NCBI GenBank assembly: GCA_936450465.1
Contig: OW388290.1
Location: forward strand, 22,185,457-22,249,456
Reading direction: 5' to 3'
DNA length: 64,000 bases
DNA from: Gibbula magus
Taxonomy: Eukaryota > Mollusca > Gastropoda > Trochida > Trochidae
In this document: positions 1 through 12,768 of the stretch, piece after piece
Layout of the letters: every line of letters begins with the position of its first letter
Numbering within the stretch: position 1 is the stretch's first letter
Program-made: the position numbers and the translations under genes
Notes under the pieces: generated by a model
Databases searched by the model: none
Told to the model about the DNA's origin: nothing
Seen by the model: only the letters and a program-made list of their open reading frames with translations

Positions 1-216
1 AGTCTGAGGGATTCATGGTTGATGAACACTGAAGCATGTGTAAATTGCGAACCGGGAACACCTACCATTAACCCCGAAGGGGAGGTCGGTAAATTATTTA
101 CACAGCTGGTGTTCACAGAGAGTGGACGTGTATTGAAAAACTGAAGAAATGGATGACGATAGTGAACGTTACGTTTTCTTAGTCAGGCCGTTGACATTGT
201 TGAGGAGAGGTTCGAA

Positions 217-1205
217 ATGTCGGGCCTGACACAGAGCACCCACACACCTCTAACAGGTAATAAACCTAATATTAACCTTTTGGTTATTTTGTAAAATCGC
301 AGGTTTAGATTGAAATAAATTGAAAGTACACGCAGTATAAAAGAAAGTACCGCCTAAGTTGATTTCGAATAATTCAATATTTAAAGAAAAAAGAGATGCA
401 TTTGATTATGGCATGATACGATTATACATATCTGCAGTAGTTTGAATGAATTATATTGGTGACTGCTTAATTTTCAGTTAAAATATCGTTGTTTAAGGTT
501 GACATGCGCAAGAAATGAAATTTACATCAATATGACCCCTACAGTGTTTAAAATGTTGTAAATGTGTGCAGAATGAGGCATAATATTGATTTCCACAAAG
601 AAGATGCCTTATATGTCGATGAACAGTTGTGTTTTATCCAACAAAAATTCCATTTAAAAAAAAAAAAACACGTATTCCTTGGCTGATGACTAAACGCCTG
701 CACCTTTCAGTTTTAGAATACGACGTCAAAAACTTAAGATATGTGTAATTGAAAATCATACATATAATAAAACCAACTGAGGTGTGTACTTTCTTTTGTA
801 CTTCAGTTTATGTTTTATCCTTTTTAGGCGTGTTTTCGGTAATTCAAATGAATGAAACCAACACAAAAACTGTGTTGTTGCAAGGGTCATATGGCAAGGG
901 AAATAATAGGTGTTGGTATCAATAAGTGAAATTGCATGTGCGACATGAACTCATGTTCTCAAGCAGAGAGATGAAAACACGTGTATCTGAAACTGGTAGT
1001 TTACAAGCTCGTTTTAATGTCTTTCTTTTTAATAGTTAATGCATTGTTTGCAAATTATATATTTTTCTTGTCTCTAGTGATTATTTTAAAGTGTATGCCT
1101 TACTCATTATATAGCCAATGTGTGATTTTTAATTTCAGAACCAAAAAGCCACGATCCTCAGGAAGACAATGCCATTGTTTCGGGACACTGTTCCAGATAT
1201 CACAG
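217..1205 (+). CDS. Candidate first two exons of an unidentified gene
   Basis: I do not recognise this gene. An ATG at 217 opens a frame of 13 codons plus one base, ending at 256 before a GTAATA donor. A second exon, 1139-1205, follows a pyrimidine-rich acceptor (TTTAATTTCAG) and ends at a GTGAGT donor. The phases agree: the G at 256 joins AA at 1139 to make a GAA codon, and the joined frame is open through about 35 residues, ending around SGHCSRYH. The peptide is hydrophilic and rich in Ser, Thr, Pro, Asp and Glu. An earlier ATG at 152 lies in another frame that stops after 26 codons. No later exon could be linked, so this is either the 5' end of a host gene that continues in unseen exons or a chance pair. 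Evidence is limited to splice sites and phase. Confidence 0.3.
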
Positions 1206-2941
1206 GTGAGTTATTTGTCGCTAATTAAGTTAACGTTATCATACTATAGAAAGAGTAAAAATGAATTACTTACTTTCAAAATTGAGTTTTGTTGTTGACT
1301 CTGAATGATTTGAGATGAGAAGTAACGCTAACTTTTTCAATATCTAAAAGGTTTATTTGAAATTATTCTCTAAAAATATCACTAGTCTCAAACGGAGCTT
1401 AAATTACAGAAAGTTTGGGCTGTATTTTCGGATTCTCTTTTAAAGATTTTCAGCCATATTGATCAACAAAATCATAACCTTCTTGTATTTATGAAACTAG
1501 AAAATTTTCTAAACTTCCAGCATCACAGTGTAATGCCATATGCCATGCTGTGATCAGACCGATATGGCTGAACTAGCTAGATGGCCCATCTCGTATGGGG
1601 TGCACTAGGACGAAACAAGTCACGACAAGTGTGTAAACTGTATGTTCCAGAGATAATCTTTACTTTATGCTACTTCGGAGTTCTGTTAATATCAATGTTC
1701 CTTATATCCAATAAATGAATATAAAATCCATAGTCCTCTTTTATTTTGTAAATGTTCTACACTTTCGGTATCAAACCGCGAGGTTGTTTCTCATGCTGTG
1801 CCTGTGACCGATGTCGTTAAACAAGGAAACCCATCACAACAAGTCAAGACCGGTATGTGAATTGTTCATTCTGTGTCTGTCTTGAATGATCCAATAAATA
1901 CATAAGTGGTCCAAATGTTTACAGTTTGATTCAGGTTATGACATTGAAAGTAATGTTCATATCATAAATGTCACAGGGGTGTGTATCACTGAGAAATAGC
2001 GTTTGAAAGACATATACCTGTATAGACTCTACCCTATTAATATATAAAAGGAAAGGGATGACACGGCGAAACCACCCCATGCTCATTCAAAGTCATATTT
2101 GGCATCAACATATTTTTATGGCACAGTCGATGACTACGTTATGAAAGCTTAATGATTTCCCTACAACTGCACTGTAGAAAGCTGATGGTACTGAATGCAA
2201 GGGTGAAGTCATGCTATAAATAGCCTGTGGCATTCAACGTCATCTCAATAGTAATGGATAAATGGATAAAATGTCGATTCCTTCACTGATGTTGTGTTTA
2301 AGAATCTGAAGATGACCATAGACACACTCATGCAAGAAGAGTGTTCTCAAGGTATTGGAATTCAAAAGAAGCAGACAAAACCAAATCACAACTGAACATG
2401 CATAAATACTTTGGAACAAAGGACTTTTAGGGATGAGCATCCCTAAAGTCCTGCAGATACCATGATTTGGCTGATTGGGATTAATTTCGGCTTAAGGACA
2501 GATGGGACGCAGAAATCGAACTCGCTTATGGTAACATTTTGTGAAAAAGTCTAAAAATATATGGATTACCTTGTTTTGGACATTGGCTTATCCGTACACT
2601 AATTGAAAGCCCTTAAATTTACCGTAACGCCTTTTAAACGGTCATTTGACGACATGCCGCATAACGTTACCGCAACCTATTTTCGCGGTAAATATGTTAC
2701 TGTGTGTGTTATTCGAATTACATGCATGCCTCACGTTAGTGACAAATTAAAATCGCCTGATATATAATCAACTGATAGTTATTCTTTCAGCATGCACTCT
2801 TAGATTGATAGTATGTTCAATAATGATTACACGGTCCACCGTCAAAGTTACACTTGAAATCATCAAAACTACCGTGACGTCAGGTTTTTATATTTATGTA
2901 GGTAATTTAAAAAATGACGTTAAAGTTATGAAAAACATTCC
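1206..2941. other. Non-coding stretch, nothing recognised
   Basis: AT-rich sequence with no convincing exon, inverted repeat or tandem repeat. The longest reading frame is about 66 codons and looks spurious. Confidence 0.5.
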
Positions 2942-3350
2942 ATGATCCACTATCATTATACCCCAGACCAAAAAAGGTTGGGGGTTTATAGTAATACAAA
3001 CGATTCCGTCCGTCCTTCCGAAGACAATTTCTGTCCGATCCATTACAGAAAAACTATCATTCTATCTCATTCTTTTAAAATTTTGTACATGTCTACTTCA
3101 CCACTAGGAGAGGTGCATTGCGAAATGTAAACTGATTTGGTGAATGTTTTAATTTTTGGCGATTTAAAATTTTTTTGAACTTAGTCAAATTCTGAGCATT
3201 TTTTGTCCGATCGATTACAGAAAAAACTATTCATCTTATCCTTTTAAAATTTGGCACGTTTTCTTCACCACTGAGACAGGTGCAATGCAAAATGTAACAT
3301 GATTTGGTGATTTTTTTTATTTTTTTTACTTCGTCATATTCGGGGCTAGA
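2942..3350. repeat. Two-unit tandem dispersed repeat with CCGTCCGTCC start
   Basis: Two diverged units of roughly 160 bp lie in tandem. Each contains a GTCCGATC[CG]ATTACAG block, then a TTTTAAAATTT block, then a TTCACCACT...GGTGCA block and an ATGATTTGGTGA-like end. The first unit is preceded by CCGTCCGTCCTTCCG. This is the same style as the repeats at 9.64, 29.0 and 61.5 kb, a type common in mollusc intergenic DNA. The 62-codon frame inside it is not a gene. Confidence 0.55.
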
Positions 3351-5266
3351 ATGAATGCAGCTACTTCTTTGTTGTGATTTGTTAACGTTATCATTTTCTT
3401 TTTCATGTAACTTTCAAAAGCTACTTCTGTGTTCTTGTTGATTTTACTATTTTATATTTCCACCGGTTTTATTTTGGAAAAAGTTTAATTTCCTTTCCTT
3501 TCAGCCATAAACTGCTGTATATCCCTCACTGTGTTTCCATGTACCTGATGTTGCAAGTCACTCGAATGGATCATTATGATGGATTAATTTCCAAAATACA
3601 CCTAGATTATATTATAGAGGAGTTAAATCGGACAACTACGGAGCAGTCACCAGCAGCAGCGGGGTAAAATATATGCAAACGAAGTTGCAGCAGCAGCAGC
3701 CTAATAATAGATACATACATTTGTATATCCTTACGCTGAAAAGCTGGACATAAATTATATGCCGAAATAGTCCCACTGATAGATGGAGGGAAAATAAGAT
3801 CCAACTGAAAAGTAAGACCCCTAAATTTAGAATATTGGTATATTAATATAGTCCCATAGACCCGTATATGTGACCCTCCATCAAAACCCCCTATAGCGCA
3901 ATAGGACCATTTATGGTACCAAACTATAACCCCACTAACCTCATTGCTATTTTAAAAAATGACAGATTAAATCAAGTTGAAAATCATTTGTCCAGAACCC
4001 CTGTCAACTAAGCTTCAAGTTGATACCACTTCTGTGCAATATAAAATGATTCTTACAAAAAACCGTGATTAAGAAAGTTAGTCCCCTTTTGTCATGGTGC
4101 CATTGTCTACCTCTCTACATGACATATCTAAATGTTTACAAGTATTACCGAAAAAGAACAATGTAACACAAACAATCCAATACACCAAAACAATCTACAG
4201 TGTGTCTAGTTTTTAAATCACAAGCTATTAATTACAAAAGAGTGGACCCTGTAATCCATAATCAAACAAAAATGTCAGATCTGAATAATGGCTATCTTTG
4301 TTGGGACTACAGGAAAACTGCTATGATGCAAAACCTGTATCAATTTTCACAAAATGTAAACAGCAAATAAAACACGAATGAAAATGCAACTCGGCAAGCA
4401 AAAACATGCCAAATATTATATATGAAAATCGACGATCGACTATTACTTACTCCACTTGAAATAAACAAAATGGCCTGTCAACTTGGCTAGCGAGGGGAGC
4501 ATGCCTAATGATCATTTTGATATTTTGACACATTCCCGATTTGTTTCACCAAAATGAATGGTTGAATATTTTGCTATAATTGATTTTAGATCTTTAGGTG
4601 AATTCTACCGTGTAAAGCGCCGTATGTCACAGTGTTACAGCTTGTGTCAAATAAAGTAAAGGCGTCAATGGCAAACTTGGCTGACAGACAGGATTGACAC
4701 GGTTCGCGATTTCAAGTTTGAGTTCCCGTTCACGGGGAACAGATTATCATTACCTGAAATTACTATCAACAGATAGTGTTTTGAATTTTGTTTATGTTTC
4801 TGTCCGTGATGTTCTTGTAAGATGCGTTTAACACGGTTAAATTGTCCTTTTGAAATGCACTGAATGTGAATCTGTTGGTAGTCATTGTTGACAATATGGC
4901 GGTGACACTGCAGATACCACTTTCCAGAAATCTTATTCCAATTAACTAATTTGTGATACGGACATCTGATGCCCATCATAAAATAACCAATAATATTCTT
5001 CGTCATCTTATGATTTTAACATTATGTTTGCTATTATGGATCAGGAAAAAAAATCATCGAACTGCACAATGTCAAGTGTTAAATTTTTTTGTTATTCTGA
5101 AAATATAAATTTTAAGAGTTTACCTATCAAAATTAATGTCAAACATTCAGGAAAAGTGTCAAGCAGTTACTAACGTATCATACATTTAATTTTAAGTTGA
5201 AAGGGGTAACTCAATACATTAATTTTAGGGATAAATAACCAGAGATTGAGGAGAGTTTGTTTGAAG
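3351..5266. other. Non-coding stretch with short CAG runs
   Basis: No gene or mobile-element ends were recognised. Around 3640-3700 there are short CAG/AGC runs. The 113-codon minus frame at 4665-5006 has no supporting domain or splice context and is not annotated. Confidence 0.5.
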
Positions 5267-5270
5267 TTAA

Positions 5271-8200
5271 AGCGCAACTCCCGGATAAAATGGACCAAAA
5301 TTCGTTTGACTAAACCAAGCTAAATTGTACACTAATGTGCATCTGTATGCATAGTATCTAGCTAAATATGATTTTTCGTTAGGTCATAAATTTTTTAAAA
5401 CAATAGATTATTTTATTATTTGCGATTATAAAAAATAGCGTCATTTACTTGCCGCGATCGTTTTGTTCCGGTGATGTAACCGGATGTGACGTCAACTGGG
5501 GCAAACAAACGTGACGTAACAGCCACGTGACAATGTAAACAACACAGCGCTTCACTTCGGTGATCGCGTTTTGACGATTTTGGTCACAAATAAAGTTAGA
5601 CTGAGAGTGAAATTCGAATATCTGCTGTATGAAAGTATAATGGCAACGAGGAATTAGCTAAATATTTGTTTTGGTACATAATTATGAGAAGAATTCATGA
5701 TCCGAAAGGACAAGTCAAATTCTGTAGCCTAGTGAAGCAGTCGTTGTCCTCTGTCGACACGGAATGATTTCGGTAAGTGGGTCTTTGATGTCTTTCTTCT
5801 AACGATGCATAATTTGTTATGTGAATGGACATGTTCTTTCGAAAATATAAATATTACTTGAATTTTCAATCTGAGTCGAGGAAAACAACATTATCAGTCT
5901 GTCAAATCGTGGCTCTCGTCGAGTGTGTTTTGCAGATCCATTTTTCGATACGCGCTCACAATCTTCCAAAGTGATTTTTTAAAGAAATTTGTCTGGCCCA
6001 CAGGGATGGCAGTATCCAAATTTTGATAACCATAGTAATTTTTACTAGCCTCGGTCTGAATGACTGGTGTTAATTTTAGCCCAGAGATTCATTAACATGT
6101 CAATTATGAGAACTTATACTTGTAATTAATTTGCACCATTTGCCTTTTTAAAAAACGTTTATAATTGATTTGTCATCAACTTCAGGAAATTATTTTTTAA
6201 ATATCGACATTTGCTTTAAATTAAATACATTAGACAGATATCAAATTCAAATCCATATAACAATGTAGTAGAAATTACTACTGGTATTTAAAAATTACAA
6301 ATTAGAAGCCATCTGAGTTAGTGATCTTGGTTTAAACATATTTGTATTTCATAAAATGTAATAAGGATTGGTGAACAAGCCACAAGGCTTATTTGAACAC
6401 CGTTCCTTTTTAGTGATCATGAATGTATATGCATATTTAAATTTTCAAAGAAATGGCTTTCCATAAAAGATTTCAATAATTTGTTTGATAACTATTCATT
6501 TGTTTGTGATGAAATTAGACTGAGGCTGTAGATGTTTAGAATTATTTCACTTGTCTGACATAAAAATATCAAAGGTCCTATACCAAATACCAAAACAAAA
6601 ACATGTTATGAATTAATCATGTGTAAACATATGCAGCATCAAGAAAGATTTATTATTGTTGTTACAGGTGATGGGAGTCCCTAATACAAGAGAACACATC
6701 AACAACAAAAACCCATTAGGAATGGACTGTATGTGCAGTAAAATATTGGTGCTGAAGGTCTTTGATATCAGGAAATGATATATATAAACATTGTCATAAG
6801 AAGTGATATATGCTGATTGTGTGAACTGATATCCAAATCATTATCTTCTCTTGGATATGAGAATGTGCCAATGTTTTAGAAATATTGTATTCAACTTTGC
6901 AGCAAACTTGAGCAAGACTACACAAAATAGTGTAATAGTAAATCAAATTAAAATTCAATTTAATTATGAGAGTAAATAAAATCAAATATTTCCCAAATTA
7001 TTTAAAAATAAATTTTATGATAAAAATTAATTTCATGTGCACTGTTCCTTTGTTATTCCTAAAATGCAAACACTTAAACAAAATAATGTACACAAAATAA
7101 TGTTCAATACATGTATACTTAGTTGAATAAATTTGGCTCTTATATTTGTTGTTTTATTCATGATTAAAAAGTGGAAATGCAATATTGCATCTAAAGTGAC
7201 TTTAATGTCACAATAAAAATAGAAAACTTGAACATAATTTCTTTTCAGAATTCTTAGGTCGGTTTCAAGGTAAGTTTATTTGATATGCAGGTAGGTGTAG
7301 GCAAATGTAAAAACACAAGTCATGCTTACATAGGTATTTACACACTGTTACAAATCTATTTTATATAAATACATATCTTTGTCCCTTTGGATTATGCTAT
7401 TTACAAAACTAATCATATGCATTGTGATGAAGTATATTTTTTATTTTTTATATATATCTGTAACTGAAAATACAGGTTAGTTAAAATTGCAGATTATATC
7501 AATAAATGTCTGAATTTTCCATTTGATCAGATAATATATAGTTGACAAATAAACTCATAAAATATTATGTAAACTTTGAAATGAATAATGATTATCTTAT
7601 CATTTAAATGAGATATCAATCACCAAAAATTCCATTATTCTTATTTATTTTATCCACTAAAATACAGATCAGTTAGATAAAATATTTTCATTCTTTCTTT
7701 CAATGTCTTTCAAAATTTATGAAACAATATCACTACAATTAAATTATTTCTATTGCAATACACTATTCATCCTAAAACAAAATTGGGTACGAGTTCAGCG
7801 AAACGTGTGGATATGCATTGGAGTTCACTGCATCCCGAGAAGATATCACGTGACCATGCAGGTACGGTAAAGTTATTTCGCCAAAAATGAAATAACCTTT
7901 ATATTATAGTCACCAAATTACAAAATATTTAACTACATTCATACACTATTAATGATGTATCTAAAATACGTAAGTTTGCCAGATATATCAGCACTGAAAC
8001 ACGTATGATATCAGCTGTTCGGTTAATTATTTGGGAATTTACTTCCGGGTTTAGTAAGAACCATTTTTAAAACTTTATCGCTGATATTGAGTATATTCCT
8101 TTTCTGATTCTCTTCAAGTTGTCATATGCAAATATATGGCAAGTTTTTACATTCAATGGTCGACTGGTTTGATTCCTATTGCCCGCGCAGTTTACTAGTC

Positions 8201-8525
8201 TGATAGTGTTAATGCTACGGGGGCCGCCATTTGCATTGGTTTGTGTTCTCCAGTTGACGTCATACATTCCTTCGGGGAAAATCGAGATTTTTCCGGTGTT
8301 CTCCGTAAAACAAGATGGCCGACACGTCAAAAAGCGACGTAAACAGACAGTTTTCTGACTTCTTTTACGATTTGCTAAAGTCACACATGATTTCAATGGT
8401 AATGGGATGCGAGAATTTGTTGTTTATAAACCGATTCACATAATTTCCATGTCTTTGCAATGTGCATGTAAACCATAGGCAGTTACTTGAAAGAAATTGG
8501 AGCAAAATCATCCGGGAGTTGCTCT
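5271..8525. mobile_element. TTAA-flanked DNA transposon, no recognisable transposase
   Basis: The left end reads AGCGCAACTCCCGGAT and the right end, on the opposite strand, AGAGCAACTCCCGGAT; about 25 further bases match imperfectly. Each end is directly flanked by TTAA (5267-5270 and 8526-8529), the duplication made by piggyBac and Kolobok families. The ends lack the CCC start usual for piggyBac, so Kolobok or an unclassified TTAA family is equally possible. The 3255-bp interior has GC-richer blocks near 5440-5620 and 7780-8400 with CRE-like TGACGTCA-type text, but I see no transposase, THAP or DDE motif. The 109-codon minus frame at 8067-8396 is unrecognised. It is probably a non-autonomous derivative. 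Ends and duplication are directly visible; the family is inferred. Confidence 0.6.
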
Positions 8526-9574
8526 TTAAAATCGAATGTTTTATTTGGCGCGAAACAATCTTCAGCTGTATGGTAAACAGAACGAGGCGAGACGCATGAC
8601 GATAAACCCGCGAGGTTTGTCGTCATATCCGGAAGTGAAACACGCTCAAAATGCCGCCTTAGTAGTGAGGAAATCTTTAGTTGTAACGTCAACTAAATCT
8701 ATATAAATTTCGACATAATGAAAATTTGATTTATTGTCATCGATATTGGAAATTACAATTCAGTTGATATTTTCATTGTATATACAACTGTCATGGCGGA
8801 CAAATTGAGTAAGTAATGTTACCATGAATATGTTCACGAAGGTTTCAAAACAACAAAGGTAAGTATCTCATGAATATTAATGAGCTCGTGAGGTAAGTAA
8901 TCAGACTACATCTAATACTAATTTCGCGGGGGTTTCAAAGCCTCTTTTGACTATGGACATGATGGAGGTATCTTCGAGCTCTGAGGAGGAAGGGACGTCA
9001 TCGCATGACTCCCGCATGGAAAACAGGCCGGGGGCTTCTGGTTACCGGTAAGTTGAGATGATAATTATTAAATAGCATTTTAAAATTTTTGCCCAAATAT
9101 TTTAATGTAGAAATATAAATTTGAAGTTTTGCTCCCTCGACCGGGACGCGGGAGCTTCTGCCCAATTTTCTTATTTAAAAAAAAAAATTAAGTTCAATAT
9201 AAAACATACTACATCCAGACAATTTAAATATTACAACAATGTTTATACATTGAAATCAATATAATTTATGCTATTGTATAAGAAAATACTTTGAAGTGAG
9301 TTTACTTATTCTAAATTGTAGATTAGGTAATAGGTATTACTTGAGATAACTCTGATAATAAATCAATGAAATCATAATGAACAACAGAGTCAATGGCTCT
9401 ATTGTTGCGAATGACTGATAACATGTTTTCTCTAAACCTTAATTACATCAATGCTTGGACTGAGTTCTGAACAGAGACTACTACTTAATTGTAGAATTGG
9501 TTACTCTATGACCCCAAATATTGATCACAAGGGTCATTTTGTTTTACATCGATCTTCAACCTCAGAGAATAAAT

Positions 9575-9632
9575 AAATCACCAAAATCCTTAACTTATTA
9601 TTATCTGTTGCTCATAAGGATTTTGGTGATTT
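9575..9632. repeat. Short inverted repeat, 18-bp arms
   Basis: Arms 9575-9592 and 9615-9632 are perfect reverse complements (core CACCAAAATCCTTA) around a 22-base loop. It lies in the piggyBac-like intron just upstream of a tandem repeat. A transcribed copy would form a stable hairpin; I see nothing that assigns a role. Confidence 0.6.
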
Positions 9633-9637
9633 TTATG

Positions 9638-10150
9638 CCCCCGAATCGGAGATTCCGTGGGTATATTGTTTTTCACCTGTCCGTCTGTCTGTGTGTTTGT
9701 CCACAAAAACTTTAACCTTGGCCATAACTTTTGATAGCTCGGAGCTAGGGCTTTCATACTTGGCATGTGTATACCTTGTGATGAGACCTTTCAGATGAGG
9801 TCATCATATTTGACCTTGACCTTGTCGCAGTGGACATTTTCAGAAAATTTTAACCTTTGCCATAACTGGATTGCTCAGAGCTAGGGATTTCATACCTTGT
9901 GATGAGACCTTTCAGATGAGGCCATCATATTTGACCTCGACGCAGTGGACACTTTCAGAAAACTTCAACCTTGGCCATAACTGTGGATTGCTCAGAGCTA
10001 GGGCTTTCATACTTTGCATGTGCATGCCTTGTGATCAGAACTTTCTGATGAGGTCATCATATTTGACCTTGACCTTGCCGCAGTGGACATATTCAGAAAA
10101 CTTTAACCTTTGCCATAACTTTGGTATATCCGGGTTTAACAAACACATCT
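9638..10150 (+). repeat. Tandem repeat, about 3.4 units of 115-139 bp
   Basis: It begins GCCCCCGAATCGGAG and a GTCCGTCTGTCTG run. Units then start near 9705, 9843, 9958 and 10096. Each begins with a variant of AAAACTTTAACCTT and contains GCCATAACT, GAGCTAGGG, CCTTGTGAT, TGAGGTCATCATATTTGACC and CGCAGTGGACA. The middle unit lacks two short blocks. It lies in an intron of the piggyBac-like pseudogene and is of the type dispersed in mollusc genomes. Confidence 0.75.
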
Positions 10151-10726
10151 TGTTTAACTTATCACTTATTTTAATACATAAATCCATTTAAACATTTTAA
10201 CAACACATGTATGGTGTATTTAGAGTTATATAATTGCCTATGAGCTACAGTAATGTAATATTTTATTTCAGGTTATGAATCCTGCTGACTCTCAATCACC
10301 GCCCCTGCCCACCTTTCATGCGGGAGTTCAACTCACCGTTTGGTCCTGTAAACCCCCCAGGTAAGTCATTTGATACATACATAAATAACTTACTTTATTA
10401 GTTATTACATTAACAAGCATAAAGCAGAACATATATTTCATAGTATTAAAATTAAATTAAAAACAAGTCATACGATTTTCTCATTATAGTTTGTTTGTAC
10501 TAATTAAGCATACAATAAATGAGTAATATTATACAATTAAAAGAAATTGATACTCCAATCTTTAATTTTTTGTGTTGTATCAGTACTATAATGATATGTA
10601 ATTTGAATGCAACTTTGATTGTGCTTCATGTATGAATTGCCTTATTTTCTATAGGCCCAGATGATGACGGAAATGCCCCTTCCTCCATTGCTTACTTCTA
10701 TCGACAGCTGGCAAGGAGGGGGAAGA

Positions 10727-11029
10727 GTGAGTGAGTGAGCTGTTGGTTTAAGCCGCTTTCAAGAGTATTTCACTTATATCGCGGCTGCTAGTATTACGGC
10801 AGGGAGAAAGCCCGCAAAGCCTTGCGGTGAAACCTGCGAGCAACGGCTGGAACTAGCGAACCATGGGTGGTACTACTCTGAAATTCAGTGTAGCATTGCA
10901 CCCAAACCTTACTGCGTGTAGAACAGTTCTCTACTGCAGACAAAGTTGCCGTGCCCCTGGCGGGATTCGAACCCCGGACCTCTTGATCCGAAGCCGAACG
11001 CGCTAACCACTGCGCTATCCCGCCCCCCT
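10727..11029 (-). mobile_element. tRNA-derived SINE inserted in piggyBac-like exon 3
   Basis: On the minus strand the head (about 11025 down to 10950) is tRNA-like. It has an A box TAGCGCAGTGG, a B box GGTTCGAATCC and the GGCGGGATAGCGC start of a tRNA acceptor arm. A central domain follows, and the element ends in a CTCACTCACTCAC run, matching the mollusc SINE type whose tail reads GTGAGTGAG...GCCGC on the other strand. It is bounded by a perfect 11-bp target duplication GAGGGGGAAGA at 10716-10726 and 11030-11040, so the insertion edges are firm. Copying by a LINE reverse transcriptase is inferred from the family. It splits exon 3 of the transposase gene and is therefore younger than that gene. 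Confidence 0.88.
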
Positions 11030-12768
11030 GAGGGGGAAGATCTTTATGACCTGTTGGCTAGGCAAGTGATTAATTTGATATATATACATGTCCAATGGTT
11101 GAACTGCCACTTTTTGACTTTCCCTACCACAATGAAGTTTGTCTCAGATTCAGTCATTCTTGTTATTTCAGTATTGAAACAGAAGTAGATGTATAAGAAG
11201 GGTTTTGTGTTTTTATATTAATTACCGGATGAAATAAATAAAGTATTTGTCAAGGGAAATGTATTAGCTCTGTTTTCTTTTTAGCATGATCAGGAAGGAC
11301 AATTCCAGAGGACGGTCCGTGGATGCTCCTTCCGTGGTCCATGTATACAACCAGACCATGGGAGGGGTTGATCTTGGTGATCAATTTGCAACGCTATACG
11401 ATCCACGGACCAGGTCAATCAAACTCTGGAGGAAGGTCCTCTTTCAACTCCTCCTGACTGCATCTGGTTAGTTTTGGTTTCTTCACTGAATACACATCTA
11501 TAATAACTTTAAATTATGAATTGGTAATTTTTAAAAATAAATGTCAGTACTGGCAACATTATTATTGATAGTGAATTCTAATATTAATTTCCTGTCTCGT
11601 ATTACTATTGATACATATCATATGTCATATATTTATATGAAACTAATTTGATTGTAACTGTATCTTTCTAAACTTATTTCTTAACTAATTACTTCTTTCA
11701 TCTGTTTCCAGTGAACGCATGCGTGGTGTACCGGTCGAGCATGGAGGTCCCCAGGCAGATGGGGCGCCTAGCCTTTCAGGAATCCCTCGTTGGGGACTAC
11801 AACAGGTCGCGTCGGGCTCCTCGTCTGAGGAGGGAGCCCTGTCCCGTTCGTTTGACCGGACGTCATTTCCCAATGAGGGGACGGAAGCAATGTGCTGTTT
11901 GCAGGACCAGATCTAGAGTCAGGACTTAGTGTCCAGACTGTGGTTGTGGTCTGTGCATCAACAATTGCTTCCGGATCTATCACACGGTGTTCAATTACCG
12001 ATCTCATAATGCTGAAGAGTAATTGAACTGTTGATAGATTTGTTTTGATGTATTATATTGGGAGATGATATTCATACTAAATTCTTAACCCATTTTCAGT
12101 AAACATTCATTTTGAATTACTTTCCTTTAAAATATAATTATTTTTGTTTTCTGCCATGACTTTTACCTAGAAACTATAATTTACAAAATACAAAAAAATT
12201 TCCCCTGGCTTGTCATTCATGCAGGCATATATCCCACACATAATTAACTTATACATATTGAGTTATTAGTTTCATTTCATCCCCTGTCACTAAATGAAAG
12301 GGGTGCTCTTCATTCACCCATGTGTCCGTAATAGATTGATCCGAGACAATTGTTATACATCAGCTAATTGGTAAATTATTGATTTCATGAATAATAGGTA
12401 AGAACTATTAAATTTAAAAAAAAATCCAAATTAATCCTTATCTTCTTTATATTTATATTATATATATGTTAAAGATTAACACTGCCTGTTCAGTGTTTCG
12501 ATCATTGTTTATAATAAGTGTATTATTTCATATGTAAGTCTTATTATCTAATGAATTAGGTAAAACTTGATGAGCTGCAAAGCCAATGGCTTTTTTGGCT
12601 TTATTTTTGTCCTTAGTTTAGAAGTTGCTTAAATAATTAGATTGTACATATATTCTGGGATGTCTGCCACTCTGATATTTTAAACTGTTGTCTTTTGATA
12701 TTCTATTTATATGCAAATTTATAATAAAAAAAGAAAATGGTTTATTCACAACATTCTCCCTTTTTAAC

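Larger units (their letters stand above)
8953..12022 (+). pseudogene. Decayed intron-containing piggyBac-type transposase (PGBD-like)
   Basis: Five exon pieces share one strand. Exon 1, 8953-9047, encodes an acidic Ser/Glu-rich start. Exon 2, 10272-10360, includes FNSPFGPVNPPG. Exon 3 starts at 10655 (GPDDDGNAPSS...) and is interrupted by a SINE at 10727. Exon 4, 11285-11466, holds the piggyBac signature NQTMGGVDLGDQF with the third catalytic Asp region. Exon 5, 11712-12022, holds the C-terminal cysteine finger (CAVC...CPDCGCGLC...CF). Phases agree at exons 1-2, 2-3 and 4-5. The frame is broken by TGA at 10276-10278 and by TAG at 11927-11929 inside the finger; the open frame after that TAG runs to TAA at 12020. 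The middle of the catalytic domain, with the first two Asp residues, is not seen. It could be a dead transposon or a decayed domesticated PGBD gene; introns favour the latter or an intron-bearing element. Confidence 0.7.

Noticed and set aside
10950..11029. tRNA-like sequence with A and B boxes
   Set aside because: It is the head of a 303-bp SINE with an 11-bp target duplication, not an independent tRNA gene.
11685..12007. Minus-strand frames of 62 and 79 codons
   Set aside because: Shadows of the piggyBac-like last exon, whose plus frame has the conserved cysteine finger.
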